A DNA stretch of 64,000 nucleotides from Synoicihabitans lomoniglobus (lineage in GTDB: Bacteria; Verrucomicrobiota; Verrucomicrobiia; Opitutales; Opitutaceae), in assembly GCF_029023725.1 (NCBI RefSeq), contig NZ_CP119075.1, positions 4,211,501 to 4,275,500 of the forward strand, in the 5' to 3' direction. The translations under genes were made by a program, and so were the position numbers. Positions 54,703-62,932 of this stretch are shown one piece after another. Position 1 is the first letter of the stretch, and each line of letters starts with the position of its first letter. Under the pieces are notes generated by a model. That model ran no database searches. It saw only the letters and a program-made list of their open reading frames with translations, and was not told the origin of the DNA.

Positions 54703-54723
54703 TCTCCGGCCTCCCGCCCGATT

Positions 54724-55839
54724 TTGAAACAGACCAAGTCCAAACGACGCCCGCCCCTCATCATCGGCGGTCAAACCATCGCCGCCGGCACCCGGGCCGA
54801 GATCAGACTCAAAGTCTCCGAGACCTACTTCGGCGACGACGTGTCCATTCACCTGCGTGTCATCCGCGCCAAAAAGCCCGGCCCCGCCGTGTTCGTGACC
54901 GCGGCGATTCACGGCGATGAATTGAATGGCGTGGGCGTGGTGCACGAACTCCTGTGCGATCCGGATCTCGAACTGGTCCGCGGCACCCTCGTGCTCGTGC
55001 CGGTGTGCAACGTGCTCGGGTTCGAGGCCAACGAACGCTACCTGCCCGACCGCCGCGACTTGAACCGGAGTTTCCCCGGCTCACCCACCGGCAGCCTGGC
55101 GAGCCGCATCGCGCACACGCTGTTTGAAAACGTCGTGCGAAACTGCGATCTGGGCATCGACCTCCACACCGCCGCCATTCAGCGCACCAACTATCCCAAC
55201 GTCCGCGGCCGCCTCGCCGACCCGGCGGTCAAGCGGCTCGCCGAAGCGTTCGGCGCCGAGCTCATCATGAACGGAGACGGTCCCGAAGGCTCGTTCCGCC
55301 GCGAAGCCGGGGCCGCCGGATGTCCGACCATTTGCGTGGAAACCGGCGAACCGTGGAAAATGGAGCCCGCCATGGTGCAGTTCGGGGTGCGCGGGGTGCG
55401 CAATGTTTTGATCGATCTCGGCATGATGCGCGGCGAGGTCACCCCTCCGCCCTACCAGACACGCATCACCCGCAACCGCTGGCTGCGCGCCAAGGTCGGG
55501 GGCATCCTGCGTTTCCACGTCGCGCCCGGACAAATCGTGCGCACCGGGCAGGACCTCGCGTCTAATTTCACGCTGCTGGGCGAGCAGCGCAACGTGCTCA
55601 GCTCCCCCTGTGATGGCATCGTGCTCGGCATGACCACTCTGCCCACCGTCAAACCGGGCGAGCCCGTTTGTCACATCGGTGAACCCGCCATGAGTCTCAA
55701 GCGGATTGAAAAAGCGCTCGCCGTTTCCCGACGGGAACAACCCGAGATCAACCGCGCCCGTCGCCATCTGGCCACCAGCATCCATCAGGTGGCACCGACC
55801 CCGGAACTCGGCACCGAAGACGCTTCTGCAGCATCTTAA
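54724..55839 (+). CDS. AstE/AspA-type zinc-dependent hydrolase
   Basis: This 371-residue protein belongs to the succinylglutamate desuccinylase/aspartoacylase family (M14-like). The zinc ligands are His63 and Glu66 in AAIHGDELNG and His148 in GIDLHTAA. DLNRSFPGSP is the conserved substrate loop and Glu206 in VETGEP is the likely general base. A C-terminal biotinyl-like beta domain is seen at about 250-330 (GGILRFHVAPGQIVRTGQDL). It follows rimK by 21 bp. Removal of an amino-acid-linked acyl or glutamyl group is the expected reaction type. The start is TTG at 54724. Confidence 0.85.
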   Translation: MKQTKSKRRPPLIIGGQTIAAGTRAEIRLKVSETYFGDDVSIHLRVIRAKKPGPAVFVTAAIHGDELNGVGVVHELLCDPDLELVRGTLVLVPVCNVLGFEANERYLPDRRDLNRSFPGSPTGSLASRIAHTLFENVVRNCDLGIDLHTAAIQRTNYPNVRGRLADPAVKRLAEAFGAELIMNGDGPEGSFRREAGAAGCPTICVETGEPWKMEPAMVQFGVRGVRNVLIDLGMMRGEVTPPPYQTRITRNRWLRAKVGGILRFHVAPGQIVRTGQDLASNFTLLGEQRNVLSSPCDGIVLGMTTLPTVKPGEPVCHIGEPAMSLKRIEKALAVSRREQPEINRARRHLATSIHQVAPTPELGTEDASAAS

Positions 55840-55846
55840 AACGAAA

Positions 55847-55882
55847 CAGGGCCGCCCCCGCATGAAGCGGAGACGGCCCTGG
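55847..55882. terminator. Terminator between the convergent AstE-like and TonB_C genes
   Basis: CAGGGCCG and CGGCCCTG pair around an inner CCGC-ATGAA-GCGG hairpin. It begins 7 bp after the AstE-like stop, and GGTTGTTTTC follows in the plus direction. It could serve both genes. Confidence 0.6.
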
Positions 55883-55915
55883 TTGTTTTCTCTATCAGGT
55901 GCGAACTATCGTCGC

Positions 55916-56311
55916 TCAGTAGACGAAGGCGTAACGACCGTTGTTGAAGGTCGGCAGCTCGGCGCGAACCGGCAGCTTGACCTTGGTTTCAACCGTTTCG
56001 CCGTCCTTCATGGCGGGCGTGAAGCGCCATTCCGCCACGGCTGCGACCGCGGCGGCGGCCAGAGCCTCGTCGTTGGACGACGCGACGGTGATGGCCTTGG
56101 GCACACCCGCTTTGTTCACGGTGAACTCGAGCACGACTTCCGCCCCGGGCGTGGTCGTGATCTTCGGTGCCACCACCTTCACGGGGACCGGCTTGCTACC
56201 CGGAGCGTCCTTGTAGGCGGAGACGTAGGCTTTCTCGGAGGTTGCCGCGAAGGCGGAACCGGCGAGAACACCGAGGCTGAGCACGATAGCGAGTTTCTTA
56301 ACTGCGTTCAT
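55916..56311 (-). CDS. Exported protein with a lone TonB C-terminal domain
   Basis: This 131-residue protein has a cleavable signal peptide (MNAVKKLAIVLSLGVLAGSAFA). The mature part holds a TonB_C-like domain (EVVLEFTVNKAGVPKAITV, AVAEWRFTPAMKDGETVETK). There is no membrane anchor and no Pro-rich spacer, so it is not a complete energy transducer. It would be soluble in the periplasm. Such short TonB-family proteins occur in Opitutaceae and their role is unknown. It is a single-gene unit with a terminator on its 3' side. Confidence 0.8.
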   Translation of the reverse strand: MNAVKKLAIVLSLGVLAGSAFAATSEKAYVSAYKDAPGSKPVPVKVVAPKITTTPGAEVVLEFTVNKAGVPKAITVASSNDEALAAAAVAAVAEWRFTPAMKDGETVETKVKLPVRAELPTFNNGRYAFVY

Positions 56312-56608
56312 GTTTAGGGATGTCCCGATAAACGACGGGACGGGCGTGTTGTTTTCTATTTGGTATTAAACATTCCAATACCTCCCGCGTTGCCGCGGCA
56401 CAGTAGTTGGAATGGCTTTGATCCCGCTAAAGCGGGACCAAAGGGAACGATCCATCGCCATGAAACTCGCAACCAACGATGGACCAAATTGTGCAGGCTG
56501 CCTCCCAGCAGCGTATCAAAGAACCTTTTTTGGGGGAGGTTCTAAGAAAGCAAAGCAGACGATGTCCGCTACCCCTGCCAATGCAACCCGCGTGCCAACC
56601 GGCTGTAG
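56312..56608. other. Intergenic region between TonB_C and UMF1 genes
   Basis: This 297-bp gap contains small hairpins (TCCCG..CGGGA near 56323-56342 and ATCCCGCTAAAGCGGGAC near 56420). The pair AGAACCT/AGGTTCT lies at 56520-56543. Short open frames occur, but none has convincing coding character. Confidence 0.4.
56520..56543 (-). terminator. Weak candidate terminator of the UMF1-type gene
   Basis: On the minus strand AGAACCT and AGGTTCT form a 7-bp stem around a ten-base loop, followed by TTGAT. It lies 66 bp after the UMF1-type stop. The T-tract is poor. Confidence 0.35.
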
Positions 56609-57892
56609 TTAAGAAATTGTTACCGATTTACCGGATCGTAACGACAGGGGGGCCAACAGCGCCAAACCGATCAAAAAGAAGCCGGCATTGAACAAAATCG
56701 CCTCCCGGTAGCCGAGCCACGCCACGGTCCAACCAAACACCAACGGCCCGACCACACCGGCCAGTTTACCGAAGAATCCCCAGTAGCCGAAAAACTCCCC
56801 GGCCCGCCCCGGGGGGGTCAACGTCGCCACCACCGCGCGACTCGCCGATTGCAGAGACCCCAGGCCCACTCCCGCCAAGACGCCAATGGCGTAAAACTCC
56901 CGCACTGAACTGCACACCGAGGCCCAGCCGCATGCCATGACCCAGAGCACCAAAGCGATGACCAACGGCGTTTTAGGTCCAACGCGGTCCTGAATCCAAC
57001 CAAAGCCAAACGCGCCCGCCACCCCCGCCAACTGCAGCACGGCGAACAACCCGATGACCTGATTTTGAGCCATCCCGATGACCTCGGTCGCGTAACCGGC
57101 GGAGAACGCGACGACTGCCATCAACCCCGAGATGTAAAAGGTGAGCGCGATAAAAAATCGCACCAGCTTTTCAAGCTGCGGCAGCTCCCGCTTCATCTGG
57201 GAAAATTGCGCCCAGGCCGTGCTCCAATACGTTTCTCCCGCCATCAGCTTACGGGGCCGCGCCCGTTCCTTGAGCAGTAAAAGCGTGGGCAGACTCGCCA
57301 GGAAAAAAAATCCGCCGGTGGCTAAAAATGTCCACGCTGCCCGCCCTTCTCCGCTGGTCACGATCGCCAGTGCGATACCTAGGCTCAGCAGTCCTCCAAA
57401 ATAACCGAAAGCCCAGCCATAGCCCGATATACGTCCCACGTTTTCCGCCGTGCTGATTTCCGGGAGAAAGGCTGAGCAGATATTCTCACTGAGCGAAAAT
57501 GCCACATTCGCCACCAGGACGATCGCCAACATGAGAAAAACTTGTCCCGGCCCCACCCACAGCAGGGCGGCCGTGGCGACGGAGCACACTACGGCGGTCG
57601 TGAGCAGAAAGCGTTTTTTGTGCGCTCGCACATCCGCGACCACCCCGATCAGCGGTGACATGAAAATCACCAGAATCTGCGACAAGCTCAACGCCGTGCC
57701 CCACCATCCCGCCGCCCGGGGGTCTCCGCCCGCCACCACACTGGTGAAATACGGCAGTCCCACCACCGTGATCACGATCGTGGTGAACGCCGAATTCGCG
57801 AAATCAAAACAGCACCAGCCAAAGACCTCCCGCTTCTGCACCGGCATGACGTCCGGCGCGACGGGCGGAGGGGGAACCGGGGGGGTATCCAT
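56609..57892 (-). CDS. UMF1-family (Atg22-like) MFS transporter
   Basis: This 427-residue protein has about 12 membrane helices. VFGWCCFDFANSAFTTIVITV is the signature of the UMF1/Atg22-like family. SLSENICSAFLPEISTAENVG and GYGWAFGYFGGLLSLGIAL follow and are also conserved. The Pro-rich N-terminus is probably cytoplasmic. Bacterial members are uncharacterised; the yeast relative exports amino acids from the vacuole. The divergent neighbour is the fatty-acid desaturase gene. Confidence 0.9.
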   Translation of the reverse strand: MDTPPVPPPPVAPDVMPVQKREVFGWCCFDFANSAFTTIVITVVGLPYFTSVVAGGDPRAAGWWGTALSLSQILVIFMSPLIGVVADVRAHKKRFLLTTAVVCSVATAALLWVGPGQVFLMLAIVLVANVAFSLSENICSAFLPEISTAENVGRISGYGWAFGYFGGLLSLGIALAIVTSGEGRAAWTFLATGGFFFLASLPTLLLLKERARPRKLMAGETYWSTAWAQFSQMKRELPQLEKLVRFFIALTFYISGLMAVVAFSAGYATEVIGMAQNQVIGLFAVLQLAGVAGAFGFGWIQDRVGPKTPLVIALVLWVMACGWASVCSSVREFYAIGVLAGVGLGSLQSASRAVVATLTPPGRAGEFFGYWGFFGKLAGVVGPLVFGWTVAWLGYREAILFNAGFFLIGLALLAPLSLRSGKSVTIS

Positions 57893-58055
57893 AGTCCAGC
57901 AGCCAACCGCGCCGCATCTCTGGTGGCAAGGACGCGCGGTGGGCAGAGAAAACTAAATCCGTCGCCCGCTTTTCGACGTTAATCCCGGCAAAGACTTGCA
58001 GCCAAGGACCCTTCCCGTTCCTTGACCCCTCTCCTCATCCCGTTTCCGACCAACC

Positions 58056-59066
58056 GTGCCCGCCACCAAACCTTCTTTTCTCCACCGCCTCCGCACCGCC
58101 CTGGTGCAATGGATCGATGCCGATTATTGCCCGGAAGGGGCCGCCAAAATGCGTCAGGAACCCGATCGCGTGGATTGGGTGCGGGTCGCGCCGTTCGTGG
58201 TTCTGCACCTTGGATGCTTCGGTGCCATCTGGACCGGATGGAGCCCGTTCGCGGTCGGGTTGGCCGTCGTGCTCTACTTCGCACGCATGTTCGCCGTGAC
58301 CGGAATTTATCACCGGTATTTCTCCCATAAAACCTACTCCACTTCGCGCGCCGGCCAGTTCCTGCTCGCGCTCTGGGGCGCGACGACTGTGCAACGCGGT
58401 CCCCTCTGGTGGGCTTATCATCACCGGCATCATCACCAACACAGCGACGAGGAAACGGATGCCCACTCGCCGCATGTGCACGGCTTCCTTTGGTCGCATA
58501 TCGGCTGGATCACGAGTCGCCGCAATTTTCCCACCGACTACTCCAAGGTGAAGGATCTGGCCAAATACCCGGAACTGGTGTGGCTCAATCGCTTCGACAT
58601 CGTGGTCCCGCTCCTTTTCGCCGGCTCGATGTATGCCCTCGGCGCGGTGCTGCAATCGTTCGCGCCCGGACTGGGCACGTCGGGACCGCAGTTGTTGGTG
58701 TGGGGATTTTTCATCAGCACGACCGCTCTCTTCCACGGCACGTCCTGCATCAACTCGATGGCCCACATCATGGGCCGCCGTCGTTTTCAAACCGACGACG
58801 ACTCCCGCAACAGCTTCCTCCTGTCCCTCATCTGCCTCGGCGAAGGCTGGCACAACAACCACCACCGCTATCAAAGCGCGACGCGCAACGGCTTCTACTG
58901 GTGGGAAATCGATCCGACCTACTACGGCCTGAAACTGTTGTCATGGACCGGGCTCATCTGGGGCCTCAAGGCCGTGCCCAAATCCGTCCTCGACGAAGGT
59001 GCCGGCAAACGGGTCCCCTCCCCGCCCGCATTCAATAAGGTCGTGCGCTCCTCGGGCCCCCGGTAA
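58056..59066 (+). CDS. Acyl-CoA/acyl-lipid delta-9-type fatty acid desaturase
   Basis: This 336-residue integral-membrane di-iron desaturase has three histidine boxes: HRYFSH at 86-91, HHRHHH within 122-127, and EGWHNNHHRY near 260-270. Together they coordinate two irons. Membrane helices lie around the boxes. It would insert a double bond in a saturated acyl chain. The start is GTG at 58056. It is the first gene of a lipid cluster that continues with the FAD oxidoreductase 9 bp later. Confidence 0.92.
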   Translation: MPATKPSFLHRLRTALVQWIDADYCPEGAAKMRQEPDRVDWVRVAPFVVLHLGCFGAIWTGWSPFAVGLAVVLYFARMFAVTGIYHRYFSHKTYSTSRAGQFLLALWGATTVQRGPLWWAYHHRHHHQHSDEETDAHSPHVHGFLWSHIGWITSRRNFPTDYSKVKDLAKYPELVWLNRFDIVVPLLFAGSMYALGAVLQSFAPGLGTSGPQLLVWGFFISTTALFHGTSCINSMAHIMGRRRFQTDDDSRNSFLLSLICLGEGWHNNHHRYQSATRNGFYWWEIDPTYYGLKLLSWTGLIWGLKAVPKSVLDEGAGKRVPSPPAFNKVVRSSGPR

Positions 59067-59075
59067 CCTGCCGCC

Positions 59076-60362
59076 ATGGCCCGCATTGCAATCATAGGTT
59101 CGGGGATTTCCGGACTGGGCTGCGCCCACTTTCTCCACCGTCACCACGACGTCACGGTGTTCGAGAGCGCCGACTACGCCGGTGGCCACGCCAACACCGT
59201 GGTCACGCCCGAAACCGGCACCGGCCGCGACGTGCCCATCGACACCGGCTTCATGGTCTACAATCGCGAGACCTATCCGCATCTCTGCCGGTTGTTCGAT
59301 GAACTCAAAGTCCCGGTTAAAAAGACGTCCATGTCGTTTGCCGTGCGCGATGACGAGAGCGGCCTCGAGTGGAGCGGCACGTCGCTCAACCACCTCTTTG
59401 CGCAGCGCAAGAACCTCTTCAATCTGCGTTTTCTCAAAATGCTCATGGCGGTGAATCGCTTCAACCGCGATGCCGTGAAGGCGCTCGACGACCCAACATT
59501 GCGCGAAAAATCCCTCGCCGAATTCGTGCGCGCACAGGGCTACGGCGAGGACTTTTTTAATCTCTACCTCGTGCCCATGAGCTCCGCCGTGTGGAGCACA
59601 CCGCCGGAACTCATGCTGGAGTTCCCCGCCGCCAGTTTGCTGCGGTTCTTTCACAACCACGGCTTCCTCGGTCTGCATACCCAGCATCAGTGGTGGACGG
59701 TGGACGGCGGCAGTCGCGAATACGTCACCCGACTCACCGCGCCGTGGCGTGATCGCATCGTGCTGAACAACGCCGCCACCCGTATCGTGCGCACCGGTCG
59801 CAACATCATCGTGATGACCGCCAGCGGCGAGGCCCGCTCCTTCGACCAGGTCGTGCTCGCCACTCACGCCGACGACGCGCTGCGTCTCATCGTGAATCCC
59901 ACGCGGGATGAAACGCGTCTGCTCAGCGCCTTTCGCTATCAACCCAACACCGCGACACTTCACACGGAATCCGCGGTGATGCCGCGGACCAAACGCGCCT
60001 GGTCGAGTTGGAACTACCAGCTCGTGCGCGGGGCCGACGGTCGGATCGAACCCGCCACCCACTACTGGATGAACTCGCTCCAAGGAGTGAGCGACCGCGA
60101 ACAGTTCTTCGTGTCGATCAACCGCGCCGGCGATATCGCGCCCAACAAACTGCGCCGCACCATCGCCTACTCCCACCCGTTGTTCGACCTCGCCGCGCTA
60201 CAGGCCCAGGAAGAACTGCCCGGGCTCAATGCCGACGCCTCCGGCACCACCAACACCTACTTCGCCGGCAGCTACTTTCGCTACGGTTTTCACGAAGACG
60301 GCTTCATGAGTGCCGTCCAACTCTGCGAGCTCCTCCTCGGGCGCGATCCGTGGGAAGCCTGA
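59076..60362 (+). CDS. FAD-dependent amine-oxidase-like oxidoreductase
   Basis: This 428-residue flavoprotein starts with the FAD-binding Rossmann motif IIGSGISGLG (6-15). GGHANTVV and a later DTGFMVYNRETYPHL follow. It belongs to the amine-oxidase superfamily members that pair with DUF1365 and cyclopropane synthase in bacterial lipid clusters. The exact reaction is unknown; an oxidation or isomerisation of a modified fatty acid is possible. It lies 9 bp after the desaturase gene and 26 bp before DUF1365. Confidence 0.87.
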   Translation: MARIAIIGSGISGLGCAHFLHRHHDVTVFESADYAGGHANTVVTPETGTGRDVPIDTGFMVYNRETYPHLCRLFDELKVPVKKTSMSFAVRDDESGLEWSGTSLNHLFAQRKNLFNLRFLKMLMAVNRFNRDAVKALDDPTLREKSLAEFVRAQGYGEDFFNLYLVPMSSAVWSTPPELMLEFPAASLLRFFHNHGFLGLHTQHQWWTVDGGSREYVTRLTAPWRDRIVLNNAATRIVRTGRNIIVMTASGEARSFDQVVLATHADDALRLIVNPTRDETRLLSAFRYQPNTATLHTESAVMPRTKRAWSSWNYQLVRGADGRIEPATHYWMNSLQGVSDREQFFVSINRAGDIAPNKLRRTIAYSHPLFDLAALQAQEELPGLNADASGTTNTYFAGSYFRYGFHEDGFMSAVQLCELLLGRDPWEA

Positions 60363-60388
60363 GCTCCCAGCCACGACCTATTCACGAC

Positions 60389-61246
60389 ATGCGCTCCCGG
60401 ATCTTCGAATGCCATGTCATGCACGCGCGTTTTTTGCCGCGGGTGCACCGGTTCGTCTACCGCCTGTTCATGCTGTCGGTCGATCTCGACGAACTCCCGC
60501 AACTCGATCGCGGCCTGCGTCTGTTTTCCGTCAATCGCGGCAACCTTTTCAGCCTGCGCGAGCGCGACTTCCTCCCCCTCACCGAACCGGCCCACAACGC
60601 CGCGCCTACGGGAGAGTGTAACCATTATGGTTACACTCTCGCCGACGCGCCGACGCTGAAGGAGCGCGTGTTGGCTTACTTGGAGGCCCATCAGGTCGAC
60701 CCGGGGGTCGGGGCCCGGGTCGAGCTGGTGACCTTGCCGCGGATGCTGGGGTATCGGTTCAATCCAGTGTCGTTCTACTACATCCGCAATGCCGCCGATG
60801 AACCCGTCGCCGCGATCTGCGAAGTGACCAATACGTTTCACGAGATGAAGCCGTATTTGCTTTCCGGTGACATGCTTACCTCGGCGGGATTTCGCCACCG
60901 CACGCCCAAATTCTTTTACGTCTCCCCGTTTTCCGACGTCGATGTCGCCTTCGATTTCAAACTGCGCGTGCCCACGGATCGACTGGCCGTGCAGATCGAC
61001 GATTACACTGGAGCCGACCGCACCCTCACCACCACGCTGGCGGGCCCGGCCCGCGCCTTCACCGATGGAGCGTTGGCACTCTTTTTAGTCAAATACCCCC
61101 TGCTCACGCTGCGGGTGATTTTTCTCATTCACTGGCACGCGATGCGGTTGTGGCTCAAGAAAGTGCCATGGTTTGCCAAGGCCGGCCGTGGGGCCGACCA
61201 ACGCGACCTCTACCGGCCGCACGCTTCGCTCAAGCGGGAGAAATAA
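60389..61246 (+). CDS. DUF1365 family protein carrying an in-frame palindromic insertion
   Basis: From the ATG at 60389 this is a 285-residue DUF1365 protein. It begins RSRIFECHVMHARFLPRVHRF and has YRFNPVSFYYIRN and EVTNTFHEMKPYLL as family segments. Two hydrophobic stretches lie near the C-terminus. The function is unknown, but it is usually found beside the FAD protein and cyclopropane synthase, as here. Residues 75-84 (GECNHYGYTL) are coded by a perfect 29-bp palindrome. This segment looks like an insertion relative to the family pattern. The start is fixed by the ATG after ACGAC; the frame open before it lies in the FAD gene. Confidence 0.87.
   Translation: MRSRIFECHVMHARFLPRVHRFVYRLFMLSVDLDELPQLDRGLRLFSVNRGNLFSLRERDFLPLTEPAHNAAPTGECNHYGYTLADAPTLKERVLAYLEAHQVDPGVGARVELVTLPRMLGYRFNPVSFYYIRNAADEPVAAICEVTNTFHEMKPYLLSGDMLTSAGFRHRTPKFFYVSPFSDVDVAFDFKLRVPTDRLAVQIDDYTGADRTLTTTLAGPARAFTDGALALFLVKYPLLTLRVIFLIHWHAMRLWLKKVPWFAKAGRGADQRDLYRPHASLKREK
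60612..60640. repeat. Palindromic repeat element, in-gene copy
   Basis: GAGAGTGTAACCAT and its exact reverse complement flank a single T, giving 14-bp perfect arms. The inner 23 bp are identical to 51351-51373. It lies within the DUF1365 gene and keeps the frame open. Confidence 0.92.
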
Positions 61247-61254
61247 GGCGACCG

Positions 61255-62118
61255 CTAAAGTGCGCCGACGAGGACCATTGGTCCCTCCGCCACGGGCACG
61301 CCGCCTTTGCGCTCAAGACTAATGGCAAACGCCGCGACTTCGCTGACCGGTTGTTTGGCGTGGAAGCGCACGCGGGTGCGTCCACTTTCATCAACTTGAA
61401 TGATGCCGCCGTCGACCGGGTTCGGATATTGGGGATCGACCACCCAAAGCTGAAAGTCCTGCGTATCGCCATCGATGGTCGGCATGTTGATCACCTCGAT
61501 CACGCCATCGTCGGTCTCGGGGTCGAACACGGCGAAGCCATACGAGGCCGCCTCCTCAAGCTGCGACGTCATGGCGGCGATCCGCAGGGTGTCGAGGCGT
61601 TGGCGGGATTCGAGCTCGGCCACGCGGGATGACAACGCGTCGCGATCGAGGAAGCTGCGGGCGAGGTCCTCGCTCACGGATTCGAGCGAGTCGCGGGCCG
61701 AGGCCAACTCGGTTTCCAGATTCACAATCGTGTCACCCCGCTCCTTGAGATTGAACGTGAGCACGGTCGCACCGACAGCCAACGCGGCGGCGACGCCCCA
61801 GCCCCACGCGGCGACGGCCGGGAAAGGAATCGGAGCCGATTCGTCGGGCGCTTCATCAGGCTGCTCAGCGCGGGACGTCGCCTCGGTCGCCGTCGGACGA
61901 GGTTCAATCGACGCCAGCACGCGGGATCGCAACTTGCGTGAAGGCGAAACCGCGGGCGTGTCGGACAGCACGCCCAGAGCGATGATCTCCTCCATCTCGC
62001 TGACCGCCCGGGCCAGTTTGGCGTCTTGCTGCATCCGCGCCTCGAAGGCGGCGTTGTCGCCGGGCAAGAGCTCGCCGAGCACGTAATCGGCGATCAATTC
62101 TTGATCACGATCAGTCAT
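61255..62118 (-). CDS. RskA-family anti-sigma factor
   Basis: This 287-residue protein has an N-terminal anti-sigma domain (about residues 1-70, DQELIADYVLGELLPGDNAAF), a Pro/Glu linker, one membrane helix (about 103-122) and a coiled-coil stretch (about 125-175). The C-terminal periplasmic RskA-like domain (about 185-287) has FAVFDPETDDGVIEVI and FQLWVVDPQYPNPVDGGI. It would hold the adjacent ECF sigma factor inactive at the membrane. Its start overlaps the sigma stop by 8 bp (ATGACTGA). It is convergent with the DUF1365 gene. Confidence 0.88.
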   Translation of the reverse strand: MTDRDQELIADYVLGELLPGDNAAFEARMQQDAKLARAVSEMEEIIALGVLSDTPAVSPSRKLRSRVLASIEPRPTATEATSRAEQPDEAPDESAPIPFPAVAAWGWGVAAALAVGATVLTFNLKERGDTIVNLETELASARDSLESVSEDLARSFLDRDALSSRVAELESRQRLDTLRIAAMTSQLEEAASYGFAVFDPETDDGVIEVINMPTIDGDTQDFQLWVVDPQYPNPVDGGIIQVDESGRTRVRFHAKQPVSEVAAFAISLERKGGVPVAEGPMVLVGAL

Positions 62119-62695
62119 GCGCGAGGCCCCCCATTTTGCTCTGCAGTTTGGTCAGTGCGTAACGCAGCCGCGATTTCACGGTGCCGAGCGGTTGGTTCAA
62201 TTTTTCCGCAATTTCCAGATGAGTCAGTCCGGAGAAAAAGGACAACCGCACGACTTCGGCTTGTTCGGCGGGGAGGATGGACATGGCTTCACGCACACGG
62301 GCGGCGGACTCGCGTTGCTCCATCGCTTCGCCGGCGGTCGGGAAACTACCGGTAAAGTTTTCCACCCGGGCGGCATCTGCTTCACCGAGGTCGGTCGCGT
62401 TGGGAATACGGCGTCGACGCCGGCGCAGCACATCGATGGCGCGTCGCCGGGCCGCCGTGATCAGCCAGGCCGCGAGGTTGAACTCACGTTCGGCAAGCGA
62501 GGCGGCGTGGGACCAGAGCGACTTGAAGGTATCCTGCACCACCTCCTCCGCCTCACCCGGCTCGTGCAGCACGCGCAGTGCGACCGCGTGCACCGTCGTG
62601 CCAAATTTGTCGTAGACTTCCTCCAGCGCGGCCGACTCGCCCTGCACGATACGCTGCACGAGCGTCGGGGAGTCTGGGGATTGGGCGGTGGACAT
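62111..62695 (-). CDS. ECF-family RNA polymerase sigma factor (SigK/RskA-linked)
   Basis: From the ATG at 62695 this is a 194-residue sigma factor. Region 2 has GEAEEVVQDTFKSLWSHAASL and WLITAARRRAIDVLRRRRRR. Region 4 has LPAEQAEVVRLSFFSGLTHLEIA and PLGTVKSRLRYALTKLQ as the recognition helix. An in-frame start at 62806 would add 37 residues without family-like character. Overlap with the anti-sigma gene supports coupled expression. The divergent lipid-modifying gene at 62933 is a probable target. Confidence 0.92.
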   Translation of the reverse strand: MSTAQSPDSPTLVQRIVQGESAALEEVYDKFGTTVHAVALRVLHEPGEAEEVVQDTFKSLWSHAASLAEREFNLAAWLITAARRRAIDVLRRRRRRIPNATDLGEADAARVENFTGSFPTAGEAMEQRESAARVREAMSILPAEQAEVVRLSFFSGLTHLEIAEKLNQPLGTVKSRLRYALTKLQSKMGGLAHD

Positions 62696-62824
62696 CTCGT
62701 GGGGCGCGATCAGCAAAAGCAGAGCAAGCGGGTTGAACGAACGCAAGGAGCGGCTCCCTGTCAAATCACGGAAAAGTCCGGGATATGTGCTCGTCGTTAC
62801 ATTCATTCAACCTCTCCAGACGAC

Positions 62825-62877
62825 GAATCCCGGATTCTGGATCTAAGTTCGAAACCAGTAATTATTTCTTAGATCCA
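62825..62877. promoter_or_regulatory. Dyad-rich regulatory region between ECF sigma and CFAS genes
   Basis: TGGATCTAAG (62838-62847) and CTTAGATCCA (62868-62877) are perfect 10-bp arms with a 20-bp spacer. Just before them, GAATCC-C-GGATTC (62825-62837) is another perfect palindrome. The block lies 56 bp upstream of the CFAS-family ATG. It probably holds operators or promoter elements for the divergent genes. Confidence 0.5.
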
Positions 62878-62932
62878 AACGATTCGTGCCGACGTTAAGA
62901 AGGGTAAGCCCCCCCTTTTCTTCTTACTCGCC

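Noticed and set aside
53446-54945. 499-codon minus-strand frame opposite rimK
   Set aside because: Mirror frame; His/Asp/Gly-rich text typical of antisense of a biased gene.
56479-56691. Possible 70-codon gene on plus in the gap after the TonB_C gene
   Set aside because: It overlaps the 3' end of the UMF1-type gene, lacks a ribosome site and has no protein-like pattern.
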